Below are positions 53,778 to 64,000 of a stretch of 64,000 nt of DNA, in pieces. Numbering within the stretch: the first letter of the stretch is position 1; every line of letters begins with the position of its first letter. The stretch is from Haloplanus natans DSM 17983 (lineage in GTDB: Archaea; Halobacteriota; Halobacteria; Halobacteriales; Haloferacaceae). The stretch spans positions 2,712,938-2,776,937 of the forward strand of contig NZ_KE386573.1 in the NCBI RefSeq assembly GCF_000427685.1, read 5' to 3'. The position numbers were made by a program, and so were the translations under genes. The notes below the pieces were generated by a model. That model saw only the letters and a list, made by a program, of their open reading frames with translations, was not told where the DNA came from and did no database searches.

Positions 53778-54257
53778 ATGGAAGTCAAATCCCGCCACCA
53801 CCTGCGGAGCGACGAGATACGGGACCTGGAGACGACCCTCGGAGACGCGCTAGGGGTCTCCCTCGACGGCGACACCTACGAGCGCGTCGACCTCGTCGGG
53901 ACCGAGTTCGACCTGGTACTCGTCGACGGCGACCCGTCGGTGTTCTACGTCGACGGTGAACCCTTCCTGACGGTCCGCGGCGCGAACGCCTATTCCCCCG
54001 AGCGACGGGTCGTCACCGTCGACGCCGGCGCCGTCCAGTTCGTTAGCGACGGCGCCGACGTGATGCGTCCCGGGATCGTCGACGCCGACGACGCGATCGA
54101 ATCCGGCGACCTCGTCGCTATCGTCGAGGAGACCCACGGCAAGGCGCTGGCGGTCGGTCGCGCCATCGAACCCGGGAGCGACCTCGTCGGCGACTCGGGG
54201 AAAGTCGTCGAATCCGTCCACCACGTCGGCGACGACCTCTACGAGTTCTCGGTGTAG
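53778..54257 (+). CDS. PUA-domain RNA-binding protein (MCT-1/Tma20-like)
   Basis: A 159-residue protein. An N-terminal domain starting MEVKSRHHLRSDEIRDLE (DUF1947-like) is followed by a PUA domain from about residue 78 (ERRVVTVDAGAVQFVSDGAD, then VMRPGIVDAD). Eukaryotic MCT-1 of this build works with DENR on post-termination ribosomes; the archaeal role is presumed similar. It overlaps the convergent DUF1028 gene by 19 bp. Confidence 0.88.
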   Translation: MEVKSRHHLRSDEIRDLETTLGDALGVSLDGDTYERVDLVGTEFDLVLVDGDPSVFYVDGEPFLTVRGANAYSPERRVVTVDAGAVQFVSDGADVMRPGIVDADDAIESGDLVAIVEETHGKALAVGRAIEPGSDLVGDSGKVVESVHHVGDDLYEFSV

Positions 54258-54877
54258 CGGTCGACCGCCGCGTCGTAGCCGTGTTTCGCCCGTCGGTACG
54301 TCTCGCGCAGGTCGGCCACTGGCGTCTCCGCCGCGTCGACGCGCAGGTCGTGATACAGTGGCTCGGACGTCCCCGTCCGCACGGCCACCGCGGCGCTCCC
54401 GACCGGCAGATCACGGTCGTCGCCGCCCGCCCGCGCCCCGGCCGCGAGCGCGGTGATCAGGCGCCGAACGAGCGGCGCGTCCCGCTCGTTCTCCCGGTAG
54501 CCCTGTGCCAGCGCGTCGAGCACTCCCTCCTCCGCCAGCGACGTGCCCGCGACGGTGTAGCCGTCGCCGACGCGGCCCGCCGCGACGGGTCGGCAGTCCG
54601 CACCCGTGTGGGCGCCGGCCGAGTCGACGCCGACGCCGTGGCGCTGTGTTCGGGGATCGCCCGTCGCGGCCATCGCGTCGGCGACGCGGTCCCCGCCGGC
54701 GACAGCGTCGAGGAGCCGTCGCCCGGCGTCGGCGTCGGTCACGCCGGCCACCGCGACGGCGCCGGCGTCGCTCACGTGTGGGCAGACGCTTCCCACCGCC
54801 GGGACGCGGGCCGCGGCGGCGACGCCGAAGCGATAGCCCGCCGCCCCGCGCTCCCGGACGCAGATGCTGAAGGTCAC
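54239..54877 (-). CDS. DUF1028-family Ntn-hydrolase-like protein
   Basis: A 212-residue protein from GTG 54877. It begins VTFSICVRERGAAGYRFGVA, close to the opening of DUF1028 proteins, which are predicted Ntn-fold amidohydrolases. GTSLAEEGVLDALAQGYREN and GGDDRDLPVGSAAVAV are further conserved areas. Substrate unknown. Divergent from sepF, with 79 bp between starts. Confidence 0.8.
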   Translation of the reverse strand: MTFSICVRERGAAGYRFGVAAAARVPAVGSVCPHVSDAGAVAVAGVTDADAGRRLLDAVAGGDRVADAMAATGDPRTQRHGVGVDSAGAHTGADCRPVAAGRVGDGYTVAGTSLAEEGVLDALAQGYRENERDAPLVRRLITALAAGARAGGDDRDLPVGSAAVAVRTGTSEPLYHDLRVDAAETPVADLRETYRRAKHGYDAAVDRYTENS

Positions 54878-54956
54878 AGTCGAGGCTGGGGGTGCGGGCT
54901 CAAAAGTTCCGCCGTCTGACGCAAGAACTATTGAGCCGGTGGGTCCTGTACGTACT

Positions 54957-55310
54957 ATGGGCATCATGAGCAAGATCCTCGGCGGTGGCGGCACCCACAG
55001 CACCGAGGACTACGTCGAACTGAGCCTCGACGACTTCGATACGGCGCGGGCCGAGGCCGGGATGAGCGTACACATCGCGGAGATCAGCGAACAGCGCGAC
55101 GCGATGGCGATCAAGGACGCCGTCTACGACGGCGACCTCGTCATCGCGGACATCACGCGTCTGAGCCCGAGCGACAGCGTGGCCGACCGCATCATGGAGG
55201 ACCTCCGGCAGGTCGCCCGCGAGGTGGACGGCGACGTGGTGCAGAAAGGCGACGACCAGATCATCGTCGCGCCGACGGGCGTGGCGATCAGCCGCGAGAA
55301 GCTCTCCTGA
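54957..55310 (+). CDS. sepF: archaeal SepF, FtsZ membrane anchor
   Basis: A 117-residue protein. MGIMSKILGG is the amphipathic membrane-targeting helix, followed by a short linker and the SepF core (YVELSLDDFDTARAEAGMSV to GDDQIIVAPTGVAISREKLS). In haloarchaea SepF links FtsZ to the membrane and is essential for division. Its TGA stop (55308-55310) is the target triplet of repeat copy 7. Confidence 0.92.
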   Translation: MGIMSKILGGGGTHSTEDYVELSLDDFDTARAEAGMSVHIAEISEQRDAMAIKDAVYDGDLVIADITRLSPSDSVADRIMEDLRQVAREVDGDVVQKGDDQIIVAPTGVAISREKLS

Positions 55311-55383
55311 TAGTGTAACTGTTTACCGGTGGGTCGCCAGAACGGGTCGCCAAACCACCGGTGATGACTTACGGTGGTCACTA
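55311..55383. repeat. palindromic MITE-like repeat, copy 7 (73 bp, internal deletion)
   Basis: TAGTG then TAACTGTTTACCGG (the TTTATTG stretch is lost) and ACTTACGGTGGTCACTA at the right. The inner stem ACCGGTGGGTCGCC / CGCCAAACCACCGG is still recognisable. Flanks TGA (sepF stop) and CGA, a one-base-decayed duplication. Confidence 0.9.
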
Positions 55384-55492
55384 CGAGGACCGGTTCCGGG
55401 GGCTCGCCGACGGAGAGAGCGGGACACCGGCACCCGGTTTCGACCGCCCGAACCGACAGCGTTTCAGCGGTCCGGCCCCCAGTCGGCCGTAG

Positions 55493-58482
<2,990 letters not shown>

Positions 58483-58486
<4 letters not shown>

Positions 58487-58904
58487 TCGAACGCCGTCCG
58501 CACCGCATCGGCCATCTCATACTGTCGGGTGTAAGTCAATCATGACGTTCGCCACCCTGGGTGGCGAATGTCTTGAAACAGTTACAGCCGACAGTATCAC
58601 ACGCCCGCTGGCCGTGTTCCGTCTCGTGATCCCGAACCGGGTCGTCGTAATCGAGGTGACCGCGCTCGACGAGTCGGTGCAGACAGACGCCGGCGTAGGG
58701 TTTGGTACACGAGAAGAGCACGTGCCGGCGGTCGGGCGTCGTCGCCGGGCCGTCCGGGCCGACGGTGCCCGTCGCCAGGTCGAGGACGAGGTCGTCCCCG
58801 TCGTACACCGACAACTGCGCGCCGTGGTGGAACCCCACCGTCGCGTGGCGCTCGAACACCCGCCGCACCCGTCCCGCCGGATCGGCGTCGAACGTCGATG
58901 GCAT
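58483..58904 (-). pseudogene. serine hydrolase (beta-lactamase-like) remnant, interrupted by a repeat
   Basis: From ATG 58904 the frame reads about 95 residues of a class C beta-lactamase-type hydrolase: HHGAQLSVYDGDDLVLDLA, then VLFSCTKPYAGVCLHRLVER with the SxxK catalytic Ser and Lys, then HLDYDDPV. The remaining 250 or so residues are missing. After GQRA the frame meets repeat copy 8. Removing the 77-bp repeat and one TCA triplet joins the frame to EMADAVRTAFD and a TAG (58485-58483) that overlaps the uvrA stop. So a gene already shortened by deletion was hit by the repeat. Confidence 0.7.
58520..58596. repeat. palindromic MITE-like repeat, copy 8 (77 bp, reverse orientation, diverged)
   Basis: Ends TACTGTCGG / CCGACAGTA are a perfect inverted repeat but differ from the TAGTG-TTTATTG ends of other copies, with both arms changed together. 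The inner stem TTCGCCACCC / GGGTGGCGAA is also perfect and different. TGTAAGTCA and AAACAGTTACA are kept. Perfect TCA duplication (58517-58519 and 58597-58599). Confidence 0.92.
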
Positions 58905-58973
58905 ACGCGTCCCCTCTCGTGGCAGGACCGAAAGCCCGTCGCCGCTCGTTACTCAAGCTGGATTTCGTTAGAT

Positions 58974-58984
58974 AAATTTATATT
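58974..58984 (+). promoter_or_regulatory. TATA box for the BtuF-like gene
   Basis: AAATTTATATT centred about 27 nt before ATG 59007, in a locally AT-rich stretch; a leaderless transcript is expected. Confidence 0.6.
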
Positions 58985-59006
58985 GCTAAGGGCGATCGGA
59001 TCGGGC

Positions 59007-60650
59007 ATGCACACGACACGGTGGGTTCTCGTCGTGTTGATCGTCGCCGCGACGCTCGGATCGCCGGGCGTCGGCGCCGCGGCGGCCGACACGGGCTGTT
59101 CGTTCCCCGTCACGCGGACGGACGCGACGGGGACGACGGTCACGATAGCCGAGGACCCGGACACGGTGGTGACGCTGAACCCCAGTGCGGCACAGACGAT
59201 GTACGAAATCGGCGCGTGGGACGAAGTAGTGGGCGTCTCGTCGTTCGCCGACTACCTCCCCGGCGCGGACGAGAAGACGACGGTGGGCACCGGAAACAGC
59301 GACGCGACGGTCGAACGGACCATCGCGCTCGATCCGGACCTCGTGCTCGCGCCCAACACCATCTTCGATTCCACGGTGCAGCAACTCCGCGACGCCGGCC
59401 TGACGGTGTACAAGTTCGAGGCCGCCGAGGACCTCGACGACATCGAGGCGAAGACGCGGCTGACGGGCGAACTCGTCGGGCACTGTGAGGATGCGGACAC
59501 CCGTGCCAACGAGTTCGCCCGGCAGGTCGACGTGGTCCGGGACGCCGTCGACGACGTCGACCGGCCGGACGTGTTCTACACCTTCTTCGGCTTCACGGCC
59601 GGATCGGACACCTTCGTCAACGAGGTCATCGAGACGGCTGGCGGAAACAACATCGCGGCCGACGACGCCGGCATCAACGCTAGTGGCGGCGACACGTCCG
59701 GTTTCTTCAGCGTCAACAGCGAGGTCGTGGTCGCCGCCGACCCCGCGTGGTTCGTCCTCAACAGCGACCAGTACGACACCGCCGAAGTTCCGTCGGGCCC
59801 CGGCGGCGTCTACGAGGGTACGACCGCCTACGAGGAGGGGAACGCCGTCGTCCTCGACGCGAACGAAATCAGCCAGCCGGCCCCCCGCATCGTCGACGCC
59901 ATCGTCGACCTGGTTCGGGTGCTCCATCCCGACGCCTACGAGAACGAGATTGCGGGGCGGATCGATCCCGACCTCGCCGAGGGCGAGCGACGGGTCACGG
60001 CCGAACGCCTCGCCGACGGGAGCCTCTCCCTGCAGGCCGACAACATCGGCCGCGACGACGCGGTGAGCTTCGCGGTTCCGGCGCGGCCGAACGCGACGGT
60101 CGACGTGCGCCGACTCAACGTCACGCTCTCGACGGTGAACCCGACGTTCGAACTCCGCGTGCGGCCGGCGGGCGACCGCGCGGCGCCGACCGGCACCCGC
60201 ACCCTCGACACGATGGAGGTGTCCGGCAACGGCATCTTCGCCCGCGACATCGATCACCTGACGCTCCGGTTCGCGGTGAACGGGAGTCGCCTCGACGGGG
60301 CCGACCCCGAGACGGTCACGCTCTACCGCGCGAACGAGAGCGGGTGGACGCCGCTCCGGACGACGCGGGTGAACGCGACGAACGGCACCCTCGTCTACGA
60401 GGCGCGGGCGACCGGGATGCCGACGCTGCTGGTGGCCGTCGACGAGCCGCGACCGGTGTCGCCCGGGACGAACGCGACGGCGACGGCGACGGCCACCTCG
60501 ACGGCCGCGCCCACGGCCACTCCGACGCCCACGACCACTCCGACGCAGACGGCCACTACGGCGCCGTCGACGCCCGGCAGCGCCCCCGGATTCGGCCCGC
60601 TCGTCGCGCTCGCGGCGATCCTCCTCGTGGCGCGGGGGTGGCGTCGATGA
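59007..60650 (+). CDS. BtuF-like substrate-binding protein with PGF-CTERM anchor
   Basis: A 547-residue surface protein. Sec signal MHTTRWVLVVLIVAATLGSP; residues about 30-315 form a class III (BtuF/FepB) binding domain (TVVTLNPSAAQTMYEIGAWD, IALDPDLVLAPNTIFDSTVQ). A beta domain follows, then a Thr/Ala/Pro linker and the C-terminal PGFGPLVALAAILLVARGWR, a PGF-CTERM signal for archaeosortase processing and lipid anchoring. Ligand could be cobalamin, heme or iron chelate. No BtuC/D permease or ATPase is in the window. Overlaps the next gene by ATGA. Confidence 0.85.
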   Translation: MHTTRWVLVVLIVAATLGSPGVGAAAADTGCSFPVTRTDATGTTVTIAEDPDTVVTLNPSAAQTMYEIGAWDEVVGVSSFADYLPGADEKTTVGTGNSDATVERTIALDPDLVLAPNTIFDSTVQQLRDAGLTVYKFEAAEDLDDIEAKTRLTGELVGHCEDADTRANEFARQVDVVRDAVDDVDRPDVFYTFFGFTAGSDTFVNEVIETAGGNNIAADDAGINASGGDTSGFFSVNSEVVVAADPAWFVLNSDQYDTAEVPSGPGGVYEGTTAYEEGNAVVLDANEISQPAPRIVDAIVDLVRVLHPDAYENEIAGRIDPDLAEGERRVTAERLADGSLSLQADNIGRDDAVSFAVPARPNATVDVRRLNVTLSTVNPTFELRVRPAGDRAAPTGTRTLDTMEVSGNGIFARDIDHLTLRFAVNGSRLDGADPETVTLYRANESGWTPLRTTRVNATNGTLVYEARATGMPTLLVAVDEPRPVSPGTNATATATATSTAAPTATPTPTTTPTQTATTAPSTPGSAPGFGPLVALAAILLVARGWRR

Positions 60651-63316
60651 ACCACACCGCCGTCGCCGCCCTCGCCGTCGCCGTCCTGCTCGGCGCTGCG
60701 ACGCCGGCAGCGGGCGCGGGCGTCGGCTTCGGCGACGCCACCGTCTCGCCGACGGCCGTCTCGACGGGCGAGACGACGACGCTCGACCTCTCGGTGAACG
60801 CCACGGGCGTGAACACCACCGACGGGACGACGGACGCGAACGTCACGGTGACGGCCCCCGAAGGACTCGATTTCGCCGGCGCGACGGCGACGACGCCGGC
60901 CGCGACGCCGAACGCGACGGGCGTGACCGCATCCGTCGACGGCACGGCAAACGCCGTCGTCGTCTCGTGGGACGACGACGCGGGTGTCGACGCCGAGACG
61001 GTGACGGTGACGGTCAGCGTCTCGGGCGTCGTCGTCGGCCGGACGGGGAGCCACGACCTGACCGCGTCCGTCGACGCCGACGGCGACGGGACGGCGGACG
61101 CGACGGGATCGCTCGGCACCGTCACCGCATCGGCGACGGGGAGCGACCGGAGCGTCACCGCGGGCGACGTGCTCTATCTCGGCGAGGAGGACGTGGACCT
61201 GACGCGTCTCGATGGGGTCGCCCCGGCGGGGTCGTCCCAGCGGTTCTACGGCACCAGCGGCGACGTCGAGGGGAAGCCGGCGACCGTCGACGACACCCTC
61301 GTCGCCGACGTGACCGCCGCCAACGGCTTCCAGCCCGGGACGTACGGTCCGGCAGGCGACACCGACGCGTCCACAGTCGGCGTCGAGCGCCCGAACGTAA
61401 CGGACGTGGAGCTTTCCCCGGCGGACACGCCCGGCGGCACGGACGTCGCCGGGTCGTCGATTCCACGGAGCGTCGGGACGCTGGTCGTCGACCCGCAGTT
61501 CGACTTCGCGGCCGCGGACGACGCGACGGTCGTCGTCGAAAACGCGGACGGGCTGGATCTGACGGGTGAACTCACCGACGATCCGACCGTCTCGGCGTCG
61601 GGTGAGACGGTTCGGCTCGACGTATCCGGCCTCTCGGCCGGTACGTACACCGTCCGCGTCGAGGGGGCGACCGACCTCGATCACGTGAACGAGACGGTGA
61701 CGGTCCGCCTCCGTCCGGAGGCACGGACCGTCTCCCTGAGTCGGACGCGCGTCCCGCGGGGCGAGACCACCGTCGCGACGGTGAGCGGGTCACCGGGGGC
61801 GGTTCGACACGTTCGCGTGCCGACCGACGCCCTCCGTGACGGGGAGACGGCGACCGTCGCCACCGCGGAGGCGGTGTTCGGCGCCGCGGAGGGCCTCGTC
61901 CTCGTCGGCGTCGACGCCGATGCGACCGCCCTCTACGCCGCCGTCCGTCTCGACGACGACGGCTTCGCAAAGGTCGAACTCGAAACCGACCGGCTGGACG
62001 AGGGGACCCACGAGATCGATCTGGCACGAAACGCCACCGCCGACCCCCGGGCGAGCGTCCCGCTCACCGTCACCGACCGTCGGCTCTCGATGACGGCCAA
62101 CCGTTCGACCCTCGCCGTCGGCGAGACGGTCACCGTATCGGGGTCGGCCCGCGGTGCCGACACGGTGAAACTCTACGCCCACGTCGGCGGCGAGTACGCC
62201 CCGCTGTACGCCGACACGGACACCGACGAACTGGCGGAGGCGCGCGTCCACGACGGCTCGTGGGACGTGGACCTCGACACCCGCGCGGTGGTGACCACCG
62301 CCGACAGCTACCGGATCGCCGCCGTCGCGGACCCCGGCGAGGAGTTCCTGGGATCGACGGCCCGCATTTCGGAGTCGACGCTCCGCGGGTTCGACACCGT
62401 CGCCACGACCACCGTCGAGACGGTCGACCCGTCGCCCACGGCGTCGGTGTCACAGTCCCGCATCGCCACCGCCGCCGGCGACGAAGTCGAGGTCACCGGC
62501 ACCGCCCCCGGGCCGGGCGAGACGGTTCGGGCCTACGTCGTCTCCCCGCGCGGCGCCGTCGACCCCCGCGACGTGGACGTCGCCGAGGACGACGCCTTCG
62601 ACTTCGACTACGCCGCCTTCGACGCGCCCGGTCGGTACCGCATCCTCCTCGTGACGACCGGGCGCGACGCGACGTTCGGGTTCGCCGACGGGGGCGACGC
62701 GGCGGCCATCCGAAGCGAACTTTCGGGGTCGGAGACGCCCGACGAGGCCGCGGCCGTCGTCCGCGACGCCTACGGCGGCGCCGGCGTCGACGACCGGATC
62801 GTCGGCCTGACCGTCACCGCCACCGATCCCCAAGTGCAGGTCGAGACGGTTCGTCACCGGGCGGGCGAACTCGTCGTCGCGGGCACGTCGAACCGCGAGA
62901 ACGGGACGACCGTCCTCCTCGACGTTCGGGACGGGACGCGTCTCGCCGCGACGGCCGACGCGACGGTGAACGCGTCCGGCCGCTGGCGGACCGCCATCGA
63001 CGTATCGGGCGTCGACGCCGGCCGATACACCCTCCGGGCCGAGACGGTCGACGCGACGGACACCCGAACCGTGCGGGTCGGCGACGCGTCGTCCGCGACG
63101 CCCGTGCCGAGGGCGACGGCGACGGTGACCCCGATGGACACCCCGACGGCGACGACCACACCACCCGCCACCGACGCGGCGGCCGCCGGTGGGGAGACGC
63201 GTCGGGCGACCGACCGCGCGGCCCGCACGGGGGCGGGCGGCGACGGGTTCGGGGTCCTGCCCGCCGTCGCCGCGGCGCTCGCGGGCCTCCTCCTCGCGGC
63301 CGGTCGGCGTCGGTAG
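60647..63316 (+). CDS. large secreted surface protein with S-layer-like domain
   Basis: An 889-residue protein. Signal MNHTAVAALAVAVLLGAATP, then Ig-like or cohesin-like beta domains rich in T, D, G and N. Residues about 163-185 read VTAGDVLYLGEEDVDLTRLD, the strand-turn pattern seen at the start of haloarchaeal surface glycoproteins. Many NxS/T sites suggest glycosylation. The C-terminus has a Thr/Pro linker and GFGVLPAVAAALAGLLLAAG then RRR, a PGF-CTERM-like tail without the Pro. Start overlaps the BtuF-like stop, so the two should be made together and may form one surface complex. Confidence 0.8.
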   Translation: MNHTAVAALAVAVLLGAATPAAGAGVGFGDATVSPTAVSTGETTTLDLSVNATGVNTTDGTTDANVTVTAPEGLDFAGATATTPAATPNATGVTASVDGTANAVVVSWDDDAGVDAETVTVTVSVSGVVVGRTGSHDLTASVDADGDGTADATGSLGTVTASATGSDRSVTAGDVLYLGEEDVDLTRLDGVAPAGSSQRFYGTSGDVEGKPATVDDTLVADVTAANGFQPGTYGPAGDTDASTVGVERPNVTDVELSPADTPGGTDVAGSSIPRSVGTLVVDPQFDFAAADDATVVVENADGLDLTGELTDDPTVSASGETVRLDVSGLSAGTYTVRVEGATDLDHVNETVTVRLRPEARTVSLSRTRVPRGETTVATVSGSPGAVRHVRVPTDALRDGETATVATAEAVFGAAEGLVLVGVDADATALYAAVRLDDDGFAKVELETDRLDEGTHEIDLARNATADPRASVPLTVTDRRLSMTANRSTLAVGETVTVSGSARGADTVKLYAHVGGEYAPLYADTDTDELAEARVHDGSWDVDLDTRAVVTTADSYRIAAVADPGEEFLGSTARISESTLRGFDTVATTTVETVDPSPTASVSQSRIATAAGDEVEVTGTAPGPGETVRAYVVSPRGAVDPRDVDVAEDDAFDFDYAAFDAPGRYRILLVTTGRDATFGFADGGDAAAIRSELSGSETPDEAAAVVRDAYGGAGVDDRIVGLTVTATDPQVQVETVRHRAGELVVAGTSNRENGTTVLLDVRDGTRLAATADATVNASGRWRTAIDVSGVDAGRYTLRAETVDATDTRTVRVGDASSATPVPRATATVTPMDTPTATTTPPATDAAAAGGETRRATDRAARTGAGGDGFGVLPAVAAALAGLLLAAGRRR

Positions 63317-63369
63317 CGCCGGGGCCGCGTCTCCGTCGCAGTGAAAACCCCCGCGCGCCTAGCAGGGGT

Positions 63370-63423
63370 ATGATGGACGACGAACTCCCTGCCCCGCCGG
63401 CACTGGCCGGCCGATCCGTATGA
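63370..63423 (+). other. 17-codon upstream reading frame overlapping the FAU-1-like start
   Basis: MMDDELPAPPALAGRSV ends TGA 63421-63423, overlapping ATG 63420 as ATGA. It could be a leader peptide coupling translation, or chance. GGCACTGGCCGGCC inside can fold weakly. Confidence 0.25.
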
Positions 63424-64000
63424 ACGTCCGCTGTCGCGGTATCTACACGACTGCGCTCACGCGCCGCTTTCTCGACGCCGGACACGACGTGGTGTCGGCG
63501 TCCGATCCGATCCGCGAGCGCTTCGACGCCGACTTCGGGACCGATCCCCACGACGTGACCGTCGAGACGACCGACGACCGGCAGGGCGTCGGCGTGGCCG
63601 GCGCGCCCGACGCCGTCTCCCGGGCGGTCGGGATGCTCGACCCGACCCGCGACACCTTCGCGTGGGCGTCGCCCGCGCCCCGCGACGCCGTCTTCGACGC
63701 CCGCATCACCGAGACGCTGGGGAGTGGCGCCGTCTGTGACCTGGGCGACGCCGAGGGCTTTCTCCCCTTCGGGAGCGTCGACGCCCACGTCGAAGTCGGC
63801 GACGACGTTCGCGTCCAGGTGTCCGAGTCGGCGGCGCCGTGGGTCGACCGCCGGCCCGTCCTCGACGGCGGCGTGTGCGCCCGCGCCGGCCCGGCGACGC
63901 TCGTTCGCGGCGAGTCCGGCATCACCGTCGATAGCTACGACGACGAGGCGGGACGGGAACTCGCGGGCATGACCGACCTCCTCGGCATCGATCCGCCCGA
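63420..64000 (+). CDS. FAU-1/DUF402-type RNA-binding protein, 3' end outside window
   Basis: It starts MNVRCRGIYTTALTRRFLDA and is open to the window edge (193 codons). VVSASDPIRERFDADFGTDP, VTVETTDDRQGVGVAGAPDA and LPFGSVDAHVEVGDDVRVQV (an S1-like RNA-binding strand set) fit the N-terminal part of FAU-1 (RNA-binding protein AU-1), an archaeal RNase E/G-related protein acting on AU-rich RNA, with a DUF402 domain expected beyond the window. Confidence 0.85.
   Translation, partial: MNVRCRGIYTTALTRRFLDAGHDVVSASDPIRERFDADFGTDPHDVTVETTDDRQGVGVAGAPDAVSRAVGMLDPTRDTFAWASPAPRDAVFDARITETLGSGAVCDLGDAEGFLPFGSVDAHVEVGDDVRVQVSESAAPWVDRRPVLDGGVCARAGPATLVRGESGITVDSYDDEAGRELAGMTDLLGIDPP

Noticed and set aside
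59747-60646. Extended frame upstream of the 889-residue surface protein
   Set aside because: It is the out-of-frame shadow of the BtuF-like gene; the signal peptide at 60647 marks the start.

Overview
This window is ordinary chromosome from a halophilic archaeon (class Halobacteria). The signs are high GC with strong third-position GC, very acidic proteins, TATA boxes 25-28 nt upstream of start codons (leaderless genes), twin-arginine lipoproteins with an AGC lipobox, PGF-CTERM-like surface anchors, and archaeal markers: TFS, archaeal SepF, SAMP1, RtcA, DUF106, archaeal TruB/Cbf5 and type II methionine aminopeptidase. The genus cannot be fixed from the sequence; it looks like the Halorubrum/Haloplanus/Halobellus side of the class.

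Layout. 1-8.5 kb: a partial glutamate-cysteine-ligase-like gene behind pspA, a hydrolase, a lipoprotein, TFS, and a minus-strand run of cupin, RFAP-synthase-like GHMP protein, KaiC/RecA-fold protein with a broken Walker A, coiled-coil zinc-ribbon protein and acidic protein. 8.5-14.4 kb: guaA(B)-pyrG nucleotide synthesis, an aldo/keto reductase, an orphan Rieske protein and a SAMP1-like ubiquitin fold. 14.4-22 kb: a potassium/stress block (two TrkA-C membrane proteins, an RCK potassium channel, an HPP-Usp-Usp fusion), uridine phosphorylase, a lipoprotein and DUF63. 22-30.4 kb: deoC, a tRNA methylthiotransferase, a cation efflux pump, HIT protein, map, a phosphatase, an asparaginase-like Ntn hydrolase and icd. 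30.5-33.9 kb: adk-DUF106-cmk-truB and tRNA-Pro(GGG). 34-36.4 kb: an LLM enzyme, an ASCH protein and three tiny genes around AT-rich DNA. 36.7-42.5 kb: a complete five-gene peptide ABC transporter operon. 42.8-49.3 kb: a GTPBP1-like GTPase, an IS1341-type TnpB element, a J-domain membrane protein, rtcA, hsp20 and small zinc proteins. 49.3-58.5 kb: pyrF, an amidohydrolase, RNase R, an MCT-1-like PUA protein, DUF1028, sepF and uvrA. 58.5-64 kb: a wrecked serine hydrolase, two surface proteins and the start of a FAU-1-like RNA-binding protein.

The most striking element is not a gene. Nine copies of a palindromic repeat sit between genes throughout the window. Five are exactly 80 bp. Five are flanked by perfect 3-bp duplications of the form TNA (TCA, TGA or TAA), so this is a transposing, MITE-like family. 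At most copies the target triplet is the stop codon of a neighbouring gene, so insertion rebuilds the stop. One copy (58520-58596) sits inside a serine hydrolase remnant, and removing it on paper restores an open frame. No transposase for it is present here; the TnpB element is of a different type.
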